A stretch of DNA of 46,541 nucleotides from Actinophytocola sp. Its GTDB lineage: Bacteria; Actinomycetota; Actinomycetes; Mycobacteriales; Pseudonocardiaceae. The stretch is from the NCBI GenBank assembly GCA_009377475.1, contig WHTY01000030.1, positions 1 through 46,541 of the forward strand. Direction: 5' to 3'. Under the pieces are notes generated by a model. That model was not told the origin of the DNA and searched no databases. It saw only the letters and a list, made by a program, of their open reading frames with translations. The translations under genes and the position numbers were made by a program. Below, piece after piece: positions 35,972 through 45,368 of the stretch. The stretch's first letter is position 1. The number at the start of each line of letters is the position of its first letter.

Positions 35972-36511
35972 TCAGCCTAGCTGTCCATCGGACGCGCAGG
36001 TGTCAGGCTCCCGGAGGGCGGTGTCACTGGCGTGGACGACGTCACACGTCTCGTTCAACGCCGCCACCACGGCCTCGCTGATCTCGTCGAGCCGGTCGAG
36101 CTGTTCGGCGGTGAGCGCGTCGAACAGCGCGTGCTTAACGGCGGCGTCCCGCGCGGAGGTGGCCGCCCACAGCGCGTCCGCGCCGACCGGGGTGAGGGTG
36201 GCCAGCGCGCCGCGCTTGTCACTCGGACAGGGGGTGCGCCGGACCCAGCCCGCCGCCGCCAGCCTGCCGACCGCGTGCGACAGTCTGCTGCGGGAGAACC
36301 GCACCGCGCAGGCCAGCTCGTGCATCCGCAGGGTCCGCTCCGGCGCGTCGGCCAGCGTGGCGAGGACGGCGAAGTGCGCGTGCGGCATCCGGGCGGCGGC
36401 CTGCAACCGCCGCTCCAGGTGCTCGCTCAGCATCGTGATGGCGGTGCTGAAGCGGTCCCACGCCGCGCGCTCGCGAGCGCTGAGCTGTCCCGTCTCGTCC
36501 ACGGCCGCCAT
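35972..36511 (-). CDS. MarR-family transcriptional regulator
   Basis: 179 residues with a MarR winged helix (~45-115): HAHFAVLATLADAPERTLRMHELACAV in part, FSRSRLSHAVGRLAAAGWVRR and the wing PSDKRGALATLT. Ligand and targets are unknown. ATG 36511 is used. It is placed between the HIT and pgsA genes, which are adjacent in Mycobacterium, so it looks like an insertion along with the two small ORFs upstream. The first 60 bp upstream hold the end of a truncated PIN-like ORF. Confidence 0.88.
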   Translation of the reverse strand: MAAVDETGQLSARERAAWDRFSTAITMLSEHLERRLQAAARMPHAHFAVLATLADAPERTLRMHELACAVRFSRSRLSHAVGRLAAAGWVRRTPCPSDKRGALATLTPVGADALWAATSARDAAVKHALFDALTAEQLDRLDEISEAVVAALNETCDVVHASDTALREPDTCASDGQLG

Positions 36512-36573
36512 GGTACGGGCGGACACCGACACCGGGATCGCCTCGCGCCTGGGCGCGACGCGCGAGGGAGCCC

Positions 36574-36633
36574 TCATTGCGCCGGATAAAGCTCGATCTT
36601 CGCGGAATTGTCGATCACGAGATCGGACTTCAC
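36574..36633 (-). pseudogene. Truncated PIN-domain (VapC-like) toxin remnant
   Basis: 19 codons only. The GTG overlaps the upstream small gene's stop (GTGA), as in toxin-antitoxin operons, and the peptide contains LVIDNSAKIEL, which fits the first strand and catalytic Asp of PIN domains (D-x-S-A), before a TGA at 36574-36576. The remaining ~110 residues are absent in every frame. Interpretation is inference from a short match. Confidence 0.45.
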
Positions 36634-36866
36634 ACTCGTTCGCCCTCATCGCGCAGTTCGCGCTGGATGCGGACGATCGACTCTCGGGAGACTCCCATTC
36701 CGCCAGCTCGACGCCTGTCGGCTCGGGCAAGCAGCTCCGCCATGGTGGGGCCGTTGGCGAACTCCGCGCGCTGCTGTTCGAGGTACGCCTCGAGGCCGAA
36801 CGGGTCGCCGTCAGCGGGCCGCTGCCCTTCATTGGCGTCGTCGGCGTCTCTCGCGTTGTCTGCCAT
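36630..36866 (-). CDS. Small antitoxin-like protein
   Basis: 78 residues, acidic N-terminus and a basic helical C-terminus (RADRRRAGGMGVSRESIVRIQRELRDEGE). Not assigned to a family with confidence. Antitoxin identity is suggested by its size, two-part charge distribution and the 4-bp overlap with a truncated PIN-like ORF. It lies 63 bp downstream of the HIT gene. Confidence 0.55.
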   Translation of the reverse strand: MADNARDADDANEGQRPADGDPFGLEAYLEQQRAEFANGPTMAELLARADRRRAGGMGVSRESIVRIQRELRDEGERV

Positions 36867-36929
36867 GTCCTCAGGCTAGACCCGCTCACCGACAATCCCG
36901 GTGATTGGCTCGCCTCGCGCCTGCCGCCG

Positions 36930-37481
36930 CTAGACGTCGTACCAGGCGTCGGCAAGCAGCTTCCTGGTGTCGCCCAGCAGCTGCGGCAACACCTTCGTGT
37001 GGCCGACGACCGGCATGAAGTTCGAGTCGCCACCCCACCGGGGCACCAGGTGCTGGTGCAGGTGTGCGGCGATGCCCGCCCCGGCGATGACCCCCTGGTT
37101 CATGCCGATGTTGAACCCGTGCGCGCCGGAGACCGCCCGCACCGCGCGCATCGCCCGCTGGGTGAACTCCGCGACCTCAACCGTCTCGGTCGGCGTGAGG
37201 TCGGTGTAGTCCGCGACGTGCCGGTACGGCACCACCATCAGGTGACCCGGGTTGTACGGGTACAGGTTCAGCACCGCGTACACCTCGGCGCCGCGCGCCA
37301 CGACCAGCCCCGCCTCGTCCTCCATCTCGGGGATGCGGCAGAACGGACAGCCCTTCGGCTCGTCGTCATCGGGCTTGCCCTCGCCCTTGATGTAGGCCAT
37401 GCGGTGCGGCGTCCACAGCCGTTGCAGCGCATCCGTGACGCCGACACCGTCCTGCTCGGTCAGCTCGGGGCCGTCCGTCAC
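36930..37481 (-). CDS. HIT-family nucleotide phosphorylase/hydrolase
   Basis: 183 residues. The histidine triad is [10 protein letters not shown] near residue 140, with a zinc-type CPFCRI near 45 and [15 protein letters not shown]. Equivalent to Rv2613c, an AP4A phosphorylase in Mycobacterium, by sequence style and position. GTG 37481 overlaps the thrS stop by 4 nt (GTGA), so it is translationally coupled to thrS. Confidence 0.93.
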   Translation of the reverse strand: MTDGPELTEQDGVGVTDALQRLWTPHRMAYIKGEGKPDDDEPKGCPFCRIPEMEDEAGLVVARGAEVYAVLNLYPYNPGHLMVVPYRHVADYTDLTPTETVEVAEFTQRAMRAVRAVSGAHGFNIGMNQGVIAGAGIAAHLHQHLVPRWGGDSNFMPVVGHTKVLPQLLGDTRKLLADAWYDV

Positions 37482-39547
37482 GCCAGCACCGCTTCCACGG
37501 CCTCCGCCGTCGGCGAGGCGTTCTCCTTGCGCTCGACCCAGTTCGCGATGACGTCCACCGCCGACGCGACCGGCACGCCGTTGACCTGGCTGCCGTCGCG
37601 GAACCGGAACGACACCGCGCCGCCCTCGACGTCGTTGCCGCCCGCGAGCAGCAGGAATGGCACCTTGTCCTTGGTGTGGGTGCGGATCTTCTTCTGCATC
37701 CGGTCGTCGCCGGTGTCGACCTCGACCCGGATGCCGCGCGCCTTGAGCGCCTTGGCGACGTCGAGCAGGTGCGGCACGTGCTCGTCCGCGATCGGGATGC
37801 CGACCACCTGCACCGGCGCCAGCCACGCGGGGAACGCGCCCGCGTAGTGCTCGGTGAGCACGCCGAAGAACCGCTCGATCGAGCCGAACAGCGCGCGGTG
37901 GATCATCACCGGCCGCTGCCGGGAGCCATCGGACGCGGTGTAGGACAGCTCGAACCGCTCGGGCAGGTTGAAGTCGAGCTGGATGGTCGACATCTGCCAG
38001 GTGCGGCCCAGCGCGTCCTTCGCCTGCACCGAGATCTTCGGGCCGTAGAACGCCGCGCCGCCCGGGTCGTCCACCAGCTCCAGCCCGCTGTCGGTTGCCG
38101 CGACCCGCAGCGCCTCGGTGGCCTCGTCCCACACGTCGAGCGCACCGACGTACTTGTCCTCATTGCGGGTGGACAGCTCCAGGTAGAAGTCGTCAAGGCC
38201 GTAGTCGCGCAGCAGGTCGAGCACGAAGGTCAGCAACGACTTCAGCTCGTCCTGCACCTGGTCGGGCGTGCAGTAGATGTGGGCGTCGTCCTGGGTCATG
38301 CCGCGCACGCGGGTGAGCCCGTGCACCACACCGGATTTCTCGTACCGGTACACCGACCCGAACTCGAACATCCGCAGCGGCAGCTCCCGGTACGACCGGC
38401 CGCGCGCAGCGAAGATCAGGTTGTGGAACGGACAGTTCATCGGCTTGAGGTAGTAGTCCTGGCCGGGCTTGCGAACGGTGCCGTCCTCGTTGTGCTCGGC
38501 GTCAAGGTGCATGCCGGGGAACATGCCGTCCGCGTACCAGTCGAGGTGGCCTGAGGTCTCGAACAGCGCGCTCTTGGTGATGTGCGGCGAGTAGACGAAC
38601 TCGTAGCCCGCCTCCTCGTGCTTGGTGCGCGAGTAGTCCTCCATGGCGCGGCGGATGATGCCGCCCTTCGGGTGGAACACCGCGAGCCCGGAGCCGACCT
38701 CCTCCGGGAAGCTGAACAGGTCCAGCTCGTTGCCGAGCTTGCGGTGGTCACGACGTTCGGCTTCGGCGAGCAGTTCGAGGTGGCGGTCCTGCGCTTCTGG
38801 CGACTCCCACGCCGTGCCGTAGATGCGCTGGAGCTGCGGGTTGTTCTCGTTGCCGCGCCAGTACGCGGCGGCCACGCGGGTCAGTTTGAACGCCGGGATG
38901 TGCTTGGTGGTCGGCACGTGCGGGCCCCGGCACAGGTCGCCCCACACCCGCTCGCCGGTGCGCGGGTTGAGGTTGTCGTAGCTGGTCAGCTCGCCACCGC
39001 CGACCTCCATGACCTCGGAGGTGTCGACAGTGTCATCGCTACCCTTGACGTCGACCAGCTCAAGCTTGAACGGCTCGTCGACCAGCTCCTGCTTGGCCTC
39101 GTCGACCGACTCGAACACGCGGCGGGAGAACCGCTGCGAGCCCTTGATGATCTGCTTCATGCGCTTCTCCAGCGCCTTCAGGTCATCCGGGGTGAAATGG
39201 TGGTCGATGCCGAAGTCGTAGTAGAAGCCGTCCTTGACCGGCGGGCCGATGCCGAGCTTGGCCTGCGGGAACTCCTGCTGCACCGCCTGGGCGAGCACGT
39301 GCGCACACGAGTGGCGGATTACACTGCGGCCGTCCTCGGTGTTGGCCGCGACCGGCTCGACCTCGGCGTCGGCCTCCGGCGCCCAGGTCAGGTCGTGCAG
39401 ATGGCCCTCGGCGTCACGAACGACGATGACGGCGTCAGGGCCTTTGCTCGGCAGGTCGGCGTCTCGCACCGCAGCACCCGCCGTAGTGCCCGCCGGCACC
39501 ACCACGCGTCCGGTGGGTGCGGGGGCGTACTGGGACGGCTGGGACAC
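37478..39547 (-). CDS. thrS: Threonyl-tRNA synthetase
   Basis: About 689 residues. N-terminal TGS-like domain, editing domain with [12 protein letters not shown], class II core with zinc-binding [11 protein letters not shown], motif 2 [23 protein letters not shown] in part, and a C-terminal anticodon-binding domain ([13 protein letters not shown]). GTG 39547 has GAGGAG upstream. A very large hairpin (39572-39644) ends about 12 nt before that ribosome site and may regulate the gene. Confidence 0.97.
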   Translation of the reverse strand: MSQPSQYAPAPTGRVVVPAGTTAGAAVRDADLPSKGPDAVIVVRDAEGHLHDLTWAPEADAEVEPVAANTEDGRSVIRHSCAHVLAQAVQQEFPQAKLGIGPPVKDGFYYDFGIDHHFTPDDLKALEKRMKQIIKGSQRFSRRVFESVDEAKQELVDEPFKLELVDVKGSDDTVDTSEVMEVGGGELTSYDNLNPRTGERVWGDLCRGPHVPTTKHIPAFKLTRVAAAYWRGNENNPQLQRIYGTAWESPEAQDRHLELLAEAERRDHRKLGNELDLFSFPEEVGSGLAVFHPKGGIIRRAMEDYSRTKHEEAGYEFVYSPHITKSALFETSGHLDWYADGMFPGMHLDAEHNEDGTVRKPGQDYYLKPMNCPFHNLIFAARGRSYRELPLRMFEFGSVYRYEKSGVVHGLTRVRGMTQDDAHIYCTPDQVQDELKSLLTFVLDLLRDYGLDDFYLELSTRNEDKYVGALDVWDEATEALRVAATDSGLELVDDPGGAAFYGPKISVQAKDALGRTWQMSTIQLDFNLPERFELSYTASDGSRQRPVMIHRALFGSIERFFGVLTEHYAGAFPAWLAPVQVVGIPIADEHVPHLLDVAKALKARGIRVEVDTGDDRMQKKIRTHTKDKVPFLLLAGGNDVEGGAVSFRFRDGSQVNGVPVASAVDVIANWVERKENASPTAEAVEAVLA

Positions 39548-39571
39548 GGTGAACTCCTCGGATTCGGTTGG

Positions 39572-39644
39572 ACGGTGGGTGGGCGCCGAGCGGCACCCGG
39601 TAACTGTCGATGCTATCGAGTGCCGCTCGGCGTTTTCCCACCGT
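39572..39644 (-). promoter_or_regulatory. Large leader hairpin before thrS
   Basis: Nested stem: ACGGTGGG/CCCACCGT (39572-39579, 39637-39644), a 4x4 internal loop, then CGCCGAGCGGCAC/GTGCCGCTCGGCG (39584-39596, 39620-39632), and a small TCGAT/ATCGA stem inside the loop (39607-39619). All paired segments are perfect. It precedes the thrS ribosome site and could be a translational operator, an attenuator or the end of the upstream unit. Confidence 0.6.
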
Positions 39645-39657
39645 GTCAACCGTGCCG

Positions 39658-39759
39658 CGCCGTGTCCCCCATCCCCGACGCCGTGTCCGACGCTCACAAC
39701 GCTGTGTTCGGCGTTCAGTACGCCATGTTCGGCGTTCGCGACGTCGTGTCGGCCTCAGA
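39658..39759. repeat. Imperfect 21-bp tandem repeats between nitroreductase and thrS
   Basis: Units start at 39658, 39679, 39700 and 39721, with a partial one at 39742. Each opens with CGCCGTGT or a close variant, and the middle units share TTCGGCGTTC. The array runs up to the nitroreductase stop. No protein is supported in either strand. Confidence 0.65.
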
Positions 39760-40369
39760 GCTCGGTGGCGACCTCGTCGTAGTCCAGCCGGGGCAGCCGC
39801 TCCAGCCACGGGTCCTCGCCCGGCTTGCCGATGTTCACCACGACCAGCGACTTCGTGGTGCCACCGGGGAAGAACTCGGCGTCCACACCCGCGTTGTCGA
39901 AACCGGTCATCGGGCCAGCCGCAAGCCCGGCTGCACGGACGCCCAGGATGAAGTAGGCGACCTGCAGGCCCGCGTTCAAGTGGGCGTTCTGATGGCGGAA
40001 GTCGTCCGCCTCGAACAGCTCCTTCGCGCCGGGCGCGTGCGGGAAAAGGCGAGGCAGGTGCTGGTGGAACTCGGTGTCGGCGGCGAGGATCGCAGTCAGC
40101 GGCGCGGACTCCGTCTTGGGACGGTTGCCCTCCATCAGGTGCGGCAGCAGCCGCTGGCGTGCCTCGCCCGAACGCACCAGCGCGAGCCGGAGCGGCTGCT
40201 GGTTCATCGACGTCGGCGCCCACTTGACGAGGTCGTAGATCGCGCGGACCTGCTCGTCGGTGACGGGCTCGTCGCTGAAGCTGTTGGCCGTGCGCGCCTC
40301 GCGGAACAGCAGGTTCTGGGCGTCGTCGGAGAGGTGGAGAACGTCGGCGGACGTGGTCGGTGCTGCCAT
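39755..40369 (-). CDS. Nitroreductase-family protein, RutE/malonic semialdehyde reductase-like
   Basis: 204 residues, FMN-dependent nitroreductase fold. It shares the RutE layout: LLFREARTANSFSDEPVTDEQVRAIYDLVKW in part, APTSMNQQPLR, HLPRLFPHA, GLAAGPMTGFDNAGVD and LPRLDYDE. RutE reduces malonic semialdehyde to 3-hydroxypropionate in pyrimidine breakdown; the other rut genes are not here, so the actual substrate is uncertain. ATG 40369 is used. Stand-alone gene. Confidence 0.85.
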   Translation of the reverse strand: MAAPTTSADVLHLSDDAQNLLFREARTANSFSDEPVTDEQVRAIYDLVKWAPTSMNQQPLRLALVRSGEARQRLLPHLMEGNRPKTESAPLTAILAADTEFHQHLPRLFPHAPGAKELFEADDFRHQNAHLNAGLQVAYFILGVRAAGLAAGPMTGFDNAGVDAEFFPGGTTKSLVVVNIGKPGEDPWLERLPRLDYDEVATEL

Positions 40370-40460
40370 GGGATGGGCTCCGCTTCCTCGTGTCGGTGTC
40401 GAATACCTACATCCCACGGCAACATGGTTGAACGTTGAACTATTTCTGCGCCACATCGAT

Positions 40461-40480
40461 CGCGGTGTGGATCACACGCG
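40461..40480 (-). terminator. Hairpin after DUF3140 gene
   Basis: Stem CGCG-TGTG / CACA-CGCG with one bulged G and a 3-nt loop, 5 bp past the DUF3140 stop on the minus strand. Confidence 0.4.
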
Positions 40481-40485
40481 TGCAC

Positions 40486-40842
40486 TCACTCGGGCGCGTG
40501 TGTTCCCCTCTCGGGGCGCTCTGGCGCGCGCAGCGGGTCGTGCCCGATGTCCATCAGGGCGTGACGCCACGCCGCATCGCCCTGCACCGGCTCCAAGTCG
40601 TCCCGGCGCTGGGCATACACCTGGTCGATCACATACTGGATCACCTCGACGTCGTCAGCGGTGAGGTCCGCCTTGCGCTTGCGCAGGATGTGCAACACGT
40701 GCTGGCCGGTCTTCGTGCCGGCGCGGTCGGGCACCTCCTCGCCGTCCGGCGTGGCCGACTCCGTGCGCAGCCAGTCGCTCAGTTCACGGGACGTCATGTT
40801 CACGACACGGTGGAACTCGTCCCAAAGCGCGTTGTCGATCAC
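40486..40842 (-). CDS. DUF3140 domain protein
   Basis: 118 residues, no membrane segment. The family pattern is clear: ALWDEFHRVVNMTSRELSDWL, GQHVLHILRKRKADLTADD and VIQYVIDQVYAQR. Function unknown; relatives are often found with stress genes. GTG 40842 has GGAGGGA upstream; ATG 40860 is in frame but overlaps that site. Divergent from dps across ~120 bp. Confidence 0.82.
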   Translation of the reverse strand: MIDNALWDEFHRVVNMTSRELSDWLRTESATPDGEEVPDRAGTKTGQHVLHILRKRKADLTADDVEVIQYVIDQVYAQRRDDLEPVQGDAAWRHALMDIGHDPLRAPERPERGTHAPE

Positions 40843-40963
40843 GGCGATTTCTCCCTCCATCGCCTGCCGAGTACCCGGTGCCGGGCCGCCGCACACCGGC
40901 ACGGATGTGGGATCACCGGGAAGGCTGGGTACCCCCGCCGTGGAGGTAGAAAGGAGCGAAGCA

Positions 40964-41452
40964 ATGGCGAAGAAGGCCGAACCGATCACGACGCAGCTCG
41001 ACGCCACGCAGCGCGACACAACATGCCGGGTATTGCAGCAGGCGTTGGTGGATCTAGTGCATCTGCACCTGGCGGCGAAGCAAGTGCACTGGAACGTCGT
41101 CGGGTCGCAGTTCCGCACGGTTCATCTGCAACTGGACGAACTGGTCGCCAGCGCGCGGGAGTTCGCTGACCAGGCCGCGGAGCGGTCGGCCACGCTGGGC
41201 GTTCCCGCAGACGGACGTCCCCACACCGTCGCCGACACCAGCGACGTCCCGGAACCCGACGAAGGCTGGTGCCGCGACGTCGACGTCATCGAGTACATCG
41301 TGTCCGCGCTGGATCGGGTGATCCGGCGGTTGCGCGCCGGAATCGACGAGACCGACAAGAGCGACCTGGTGACCCAGGATCTGCTGCTGGAGGCGGCTGC
41401 CACGTTGGAGAAGGCGCACTGGATGTGGCAGGCGCAGCTGGCGGCTCGCTGA
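40964..41452 (+). CDS. dps: Dps/ferritin-like DNA-protection protein
   Basis: 162 residues, four-helix ferritin-like protein. Contains the Dps ferroxidase motif KQVHWNVVGSQFRTVHLQLDEL (given in part) with the conserved His and the D-x-x-AER segment FADQAAER. Forms dodecamers that oxidise iron and protect DNA in stress. ATG 40964 has AAAGGAG upstream. The C-terminus is short, without a long basic DNA-binding tail. Confidence 0.92.
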   Translation: MAKKAEPITTQLDATQRDTTCRVLQQALVDLVHLHLAAKQVHWNVVGSQFRTVHLQLDELVASAREFADQAAERSATLGVPADGRPHTVADTSDVPEPDEGWCRDVDVIEYIVSALDRVIRRLRAGIDETDKSDLVTQDLLLEAAATLEKAHWMWQAQLAAR

Positions 41453-41512
41453 TCGGGAAATTGCCCCATGACGCGGGACTCGCGGCCCAGGGTCGTGGTC
41501 TAGGTTGATCAG

Positions 41513-41772
41513 GTGATCCGCGTCGTGGCCGCCGAGGATGTCTACCTCATCCGCGAGGGGTTCCGACTGCTGTTGTCCACGCAGGTCGACATCGAGTTGG
41601 CAGCCAGCGTGGCGACGCTGCCGGAGTTGTTCGCCGCGGTGCGCAAGCACGATCCGGACGTGGTCGTTACCGATGTCCGGATGCCACCGGGCAACAGTGA
41701 CGAGGGAATCCGGGCGGCCGAGTCACTCACGGAGTCGCATCCCGGCCTCGGGGTGGTGGTGCTCTCGCAGTA
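41513..41772 (+). pseudogene. Truncated NarL-type response regulator receiver
   Basis: About 87 residues of a receiver domain (VVAAEDVYLIREGFRLLLS, phospho-Asp in DVVVTDVRMPPGNSDEGI, VVVLSQYV) followed by unrelated sequence; the last receiver helix and the LuxR-type DNA-binding domain are missing. TAGGTT ends 6 nt before GTG 41513, a leaderless start. The frame stays open to 42028 but that part is not receiver-like. Confidence 0.75.
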
Positions 41773-41988
41773 CGTCCAGCCGGCCTGTCCAACGCCGCGA
41801 GCGCGGCCATGCGGTCGCCGATGCTGGGGGGTCAGGAACGCGGGGTGCTTGATGAGCCGTCGTTGCTTGGGCACCTCTTCTGCGGCCGGGTGTCTGCGAG
41901 GCAGGAGTGGTTTGAGGCCACTTGTCATCGCGGCTGAGGCGAGATTGCATGGACCCCGACAGCGCGCAGTCAACGCCTGGAGGGGACC
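41773..41988. other. No recognisable gene (junction region)
   Basis: 216 bp between the broken receiver and the aminotransferase. Short open frames exist on both strands but none resembles a known protein. It may be leftover from the event that truncated the regulator. Confidence 0.4.
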
Positions 41989-43293
41989 ATGTCGCACGAC
42001 GAGTTATTGCGGCGCCATCGCGCGGTGATGCCACGCTGGCTCGCGCTGTACTACGACGAGCCGATCGAGTTCGCCTCCGGCAAGGGGCGGCACGTCATCG
42101 ACGCCGACGGCCGCAGCTACCTGGACTTCTTCGGCGGCATCCTGACCAACGCGCTCGGCTACGACGTCGCCGCGGTCTCCGACGCGATCCGACGCCAGGT
42201 CGGCACCGGCGTGCTACACAGCTCGACGTTGTACCTAATCCGCGAGCAGGTGGCGCTGGCGGAGCGCATCGCGGAGCTGTCCGGCATCGACGACGCGAAG
42301 GTGTTCTTCACCAACAGCGGCACCGAGGCCAACGAGGCAGCGTTGCTGCTTGCCACCCAGGCGCGGCGGTCGAACCAAGTGCTTGCGCTGCGCAACTCCT
42401 ACCACGGCAGAGCGTTCGCCACCATGGGCGTCACCGGCAACCGCGGCTGGTCAGCCTCCGCGCTCAGCCCGGTGAACGTCAGCTACGTGCACGGCGGCTA
42501 CCGCTACCGCAGCCCGTTCCGCGATCTGCCCGACGCCGACTACATCCGCGCCTGCACCGACGACCTCCGCGAGATCATCGAGACCACCACCGCGGGGGAC
42601 GTGGCCTGCATGATCGCCGAGCCGATCCAGGGCGTCGGCGGGTTCACCACCCCGCCGGACGGGCTGTTCACCGCGTTCAAGGAAGTGCTCGACGAGTACG
42701 GCATCCTGTTCGTCAGCGACGAAGTGCAGACCGGCTGGGGCCGCACCGGGGAGCACTTCTGGGGTTATGCGGCGCACGGCGTCACCCCGGACGCGCTGAC
42801 GTTCGCCAAGGGGCTCGGCAACGGCCTCGCCATCGGCGGCGTGGTGGCGCGCGCGGAGCTGATGGACTGCCTCACCGCGAACTCGATCTCCACCTTCGGC
42901 GGCAACCCGCTCGCCACGGCAGGGGCACGGGCAGCGCTGGAGTACGTGCTCGACCACGACCTGCAGGCCAACGCCGCCCGGCAGGGCGGGCGGCTGCGAG
43001 CGGGGCTGCGGGAGTTGGCAGGCACCGTCGGCATCATCGGTGACGTGCGCGGCAAGGGCCTGATGCTCGCAGTCGAACTGGTCGAGCCCGGCACCACCAC
43101 CCCGTCACCCCAGGCGGCCACCGCCGTGCTGGAAGCCACCAAAGCCGCAGGGCTGCTGGTCGGCAAAGGCGGGCTGTACGGCAACGTCATCCGGATCGCG
43201 CCGCCGATGACGCTCACCGACGACGAGACCGAAGAAGGTCTCGCCACGCTGCGGACCGTGCTCACCGACGTCAACCAGCAGCCCGCCCGATAA
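41989..43293 (+). CDS. Class III PLP-dependent aminotransferase
   Basis: 434 residues. Fold type I, class III: FTNSGTEANEAALLLA, SYHGRAFATMG, LFVSDEVQTGWGRTGEHFW with the PLP Asp, and the Schiff-base Lys in LTFAKGLGNGLAIGG. It resembles omega-amino acid:pyruvate/glyoxylate transaminases (AGXT2-like, beta-alanine type) rather than argD or hemL. ATG 41989 has GGAGGGGA upstream. A RutE-like reductase 1.6 kb away could act on the malonic semialdehyde such an enzyme forms from beta-alanine; this link is speculative. Confidence 0.9.
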   Translation: MSHDELLRRHRAVMPRWLALYYDEPIEFASGKGRHVIDADGRSYLDFFGGILTNALGYDVAAVSDAIRRQVGTGVLHSSTLYLIREQVALAERIAELSGIDDAKVFFTNSGTEANEAALLLATQARRSNQVLALRNSYHGRAFATMGVTGNRGWSASALSPVNVSYVHGGYRYRSPFRDLPDADYIRACTDDLREIIETTTAGDVACMIAEPIQGVGGFTTPPDGLFTAFKEVLDEYGILFVSDEVQTGWGRTGEHFWGYAAHGVTPDALTFAKGLGNGLAIGGVVARAELMDCLTANSISTFGGNPLATAGARAALEYVLDHDLQANAARQGGRLRAGLRELAGTVGIIGDVRGKGLMLAVELVEPGTTTPSPQAATAVLEATKAAGLLVGKGGLYGNVIRIAPPMTLTDDETEEGLATLRTVLTDVNQQPAR

Positions 43294-43383
43294 CCAGAAA
43301 GCAGGACGCTGGCCGCTCCCCTGAGACGGTGAGCGGAACATTCCGGAACGCCGGCACGTTCACGCCGTATGGTCGAGGGTGGC

Positions 43384-44067
43384 ATGCGGACCGGCGGATT
43401 CACCGCGCGGAGATGGCAAGCCGTACAGCTGGGCGGCCTGTTCGCGCTCGCGCTGGGATTGATGCTGTTCGCGTTTCTCCATGTGCTGCCGCCGACCAGC
43501 GACATCAGCCCGATCACGCGGACGATCAGCGAATACGCGCACACCGACGCCAAGTGGCTGTTCGACCTGGCGGTCCTGCTCATCGCCGCAGGATCCGTGG
43601 CGACGTTCGCGGACATCGCCCGCCGCAAGCTGTCCGGCCGGTCGGCGGTCGTGCTCGGTGCACTGTGGACGGTGAGCCTGCTGGTGATCGTGATGTTCAC
43701 CAAGACGGACTGGTCGGTCGGCACGAGCATCGGTGGCACGATCCACCACTACGCCAGCCTGACCGCGTTCCTCTCGCTGCCCGCAGCCGTTTTCCTGGCG
43801 GCGCACGCGGTCTTTCCCTCCTCGATCGTGTGGCGGTGGCTCGCCAGAGGACTGAGCATCCTGTCGCTCGCGGTGTTCAGCACGATCGGCTTCGCGGTCG
43901 TCTACATGCTCACCGGCGGACCGCCGTGGTGGCAGTCCCTGCCGCTTGGCCTCATCGAGCGGCTGGTCGCGGGCAGCGCCGTCGGCGCGCTCGCGGTCCT
44001 GCTCGTCGGCCTCGCGCGGACCGAGACGTCCATGGGTCCGTCGAGATCACGCTCCTCCGCCCATTGA
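43384..44067 (+). CDS. DUF998 membrane protein
   Basis: About 227 residues, six transmembrane helices. The DUF998 pattern is visible: first helix followed by DISPITRTISEYAHT, a later GGTIHHYASLTAF and helical C-terminal half. Function unknown. ATG 43384 (GAGGG just upstream) or ATG 43369 are the candidate starts. Followed by a strong hairpin. Confidence 0.82.
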   Translation: MRTGGFTARRWQAVQLGGLFALALGLMLFAFLHVLPPTSDISPITRTISEYAHTDAKWLFDLAVLLIAAGSVATFADIARRKLSGRSAVVLGALWTVSLLVIVMFTKTDWSVGTSIGGTIHHYASLTAFLSLPAAVFLAAHAVFPSSIVWRWLARGLSILSLAVFSTIGFAVVYMLTGGPPWWQSLPLGLIERLVAGSAVGALAVLLVGLARTETSMGPSRSRSSAH

Positions 44068-44075
44068 CGGGGTAG

Positions 44076-44121
44076 GCGCGGCAGCCGCCTACATCCGGTC
44101 AGGACGTAGGCGGCTGCGCGC
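44076..44121 (+). terminator. Strong hairpin after DUF998 gene
   Basis: Perfect 12-bp stem GCAGCCGCCTAC / GTAGGCGGCTGC (44081-44092, 44106-44117) extended by GCGC/GCGC with one bulged G; 13-nt loop. It begins 9 bp past the DUF998 stop and can serve both strands. Confidence 0.75.
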
Positions 44122-44143
44122 CCCTCAGTGGTAGTGGACTCGG

Positions 44144-44419
44144 TCAGTCCAGCTGTACTCGGTCCCAACTGAAGAGGTCGTCGGAACGGGGCGCAATGGT
44201 GATGCGCAACCATTCCGAGACGGTCTCACCCTCGACGATGACGCGGGTGAGGTTCGGCACCGGCTCGGTGATCCCGTAGCCGTCGTGGCCGCTACGCGAC
44301 GATTCATACCCGTAGCGTTCCCCGGTTGGGTGACCAACAGATAGCCAACGCCCGATCACTGGCTTGCGCGACTCCGAAGACTTCGGACGCGCCGCGTCAC
44401 GTCGCGCACTCGGGAGCAC
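44144..44419 (-). CDS. Uncertain small ORF
   Basis: 91 codons from GTG 44419, starting 17 bp after the DHFR-like stop on the same strand. Not recognised; the last ~40 residues (VIVEGETVSEWLRITIAP) look protein-like, the first part is low quality. Ribosome site is poor. It could be a fragment in this decayed region. Confidence 0.3.
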   Translation of the reverse strand: MLPSARRDAARPKSSESRKPVIGRWLSVGHPTGERYGYESSRSGHDGYGITEPVPNLTRVIVEGETVSEWLRITIAPRSDDLFSWDRVQLD

Positions 44420-44436
44420 CTTGGCCCGCCGAGTGG

Positions 44437-44985
<549 letters not shown>

Positions 44986-45368
44986 GACGTCACCCTACCG
45001 CCGCCTGCGTCCGGCGCCCTGAGCTCGCACGTCCGATATCGCCGAAGACATCGTTCGTCTCGCGCTGGCGCGACGGACGTCGCCTCGCACAGCGTCCAGA
45101 GGTGTTCTTCCAGTTTTTCCGTGGGCCAGGCTCGTCCGGGGAGCAGGCGTTCGAACAGGTCGATCGCGATGAGGCTCCAGAGCATGTCGGTGGCGGTGTC
45201 GGCCGTCCACGGTTCGGCGAGTCGTCCGGCCGTCGCCAGCCCCTCGGCGATGCGCCGGCACCCGGCCAACTGCGCCTCGGTCACGGTCTCGCGGTGCCGC
45301 GCGGCGTCCGGATCGGTGTACTCGACCCGCTGAATCGCCCGATCGACTTGCATCACCGGGGGTGGTAG

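Noticed and set aside
40421..40440. Tandem GTTGAAC heptamers upstream of the nitroreductase
   Set aside because: Two copies of 7 bp without dyad symmetry or a known regulator nearby; recorded only as a possible promoter element.
41773..41988. Possible transposase fragment after the broken receiver
   Set aside because: Neither strand gives a translation I can match to an insertion-sequence family.
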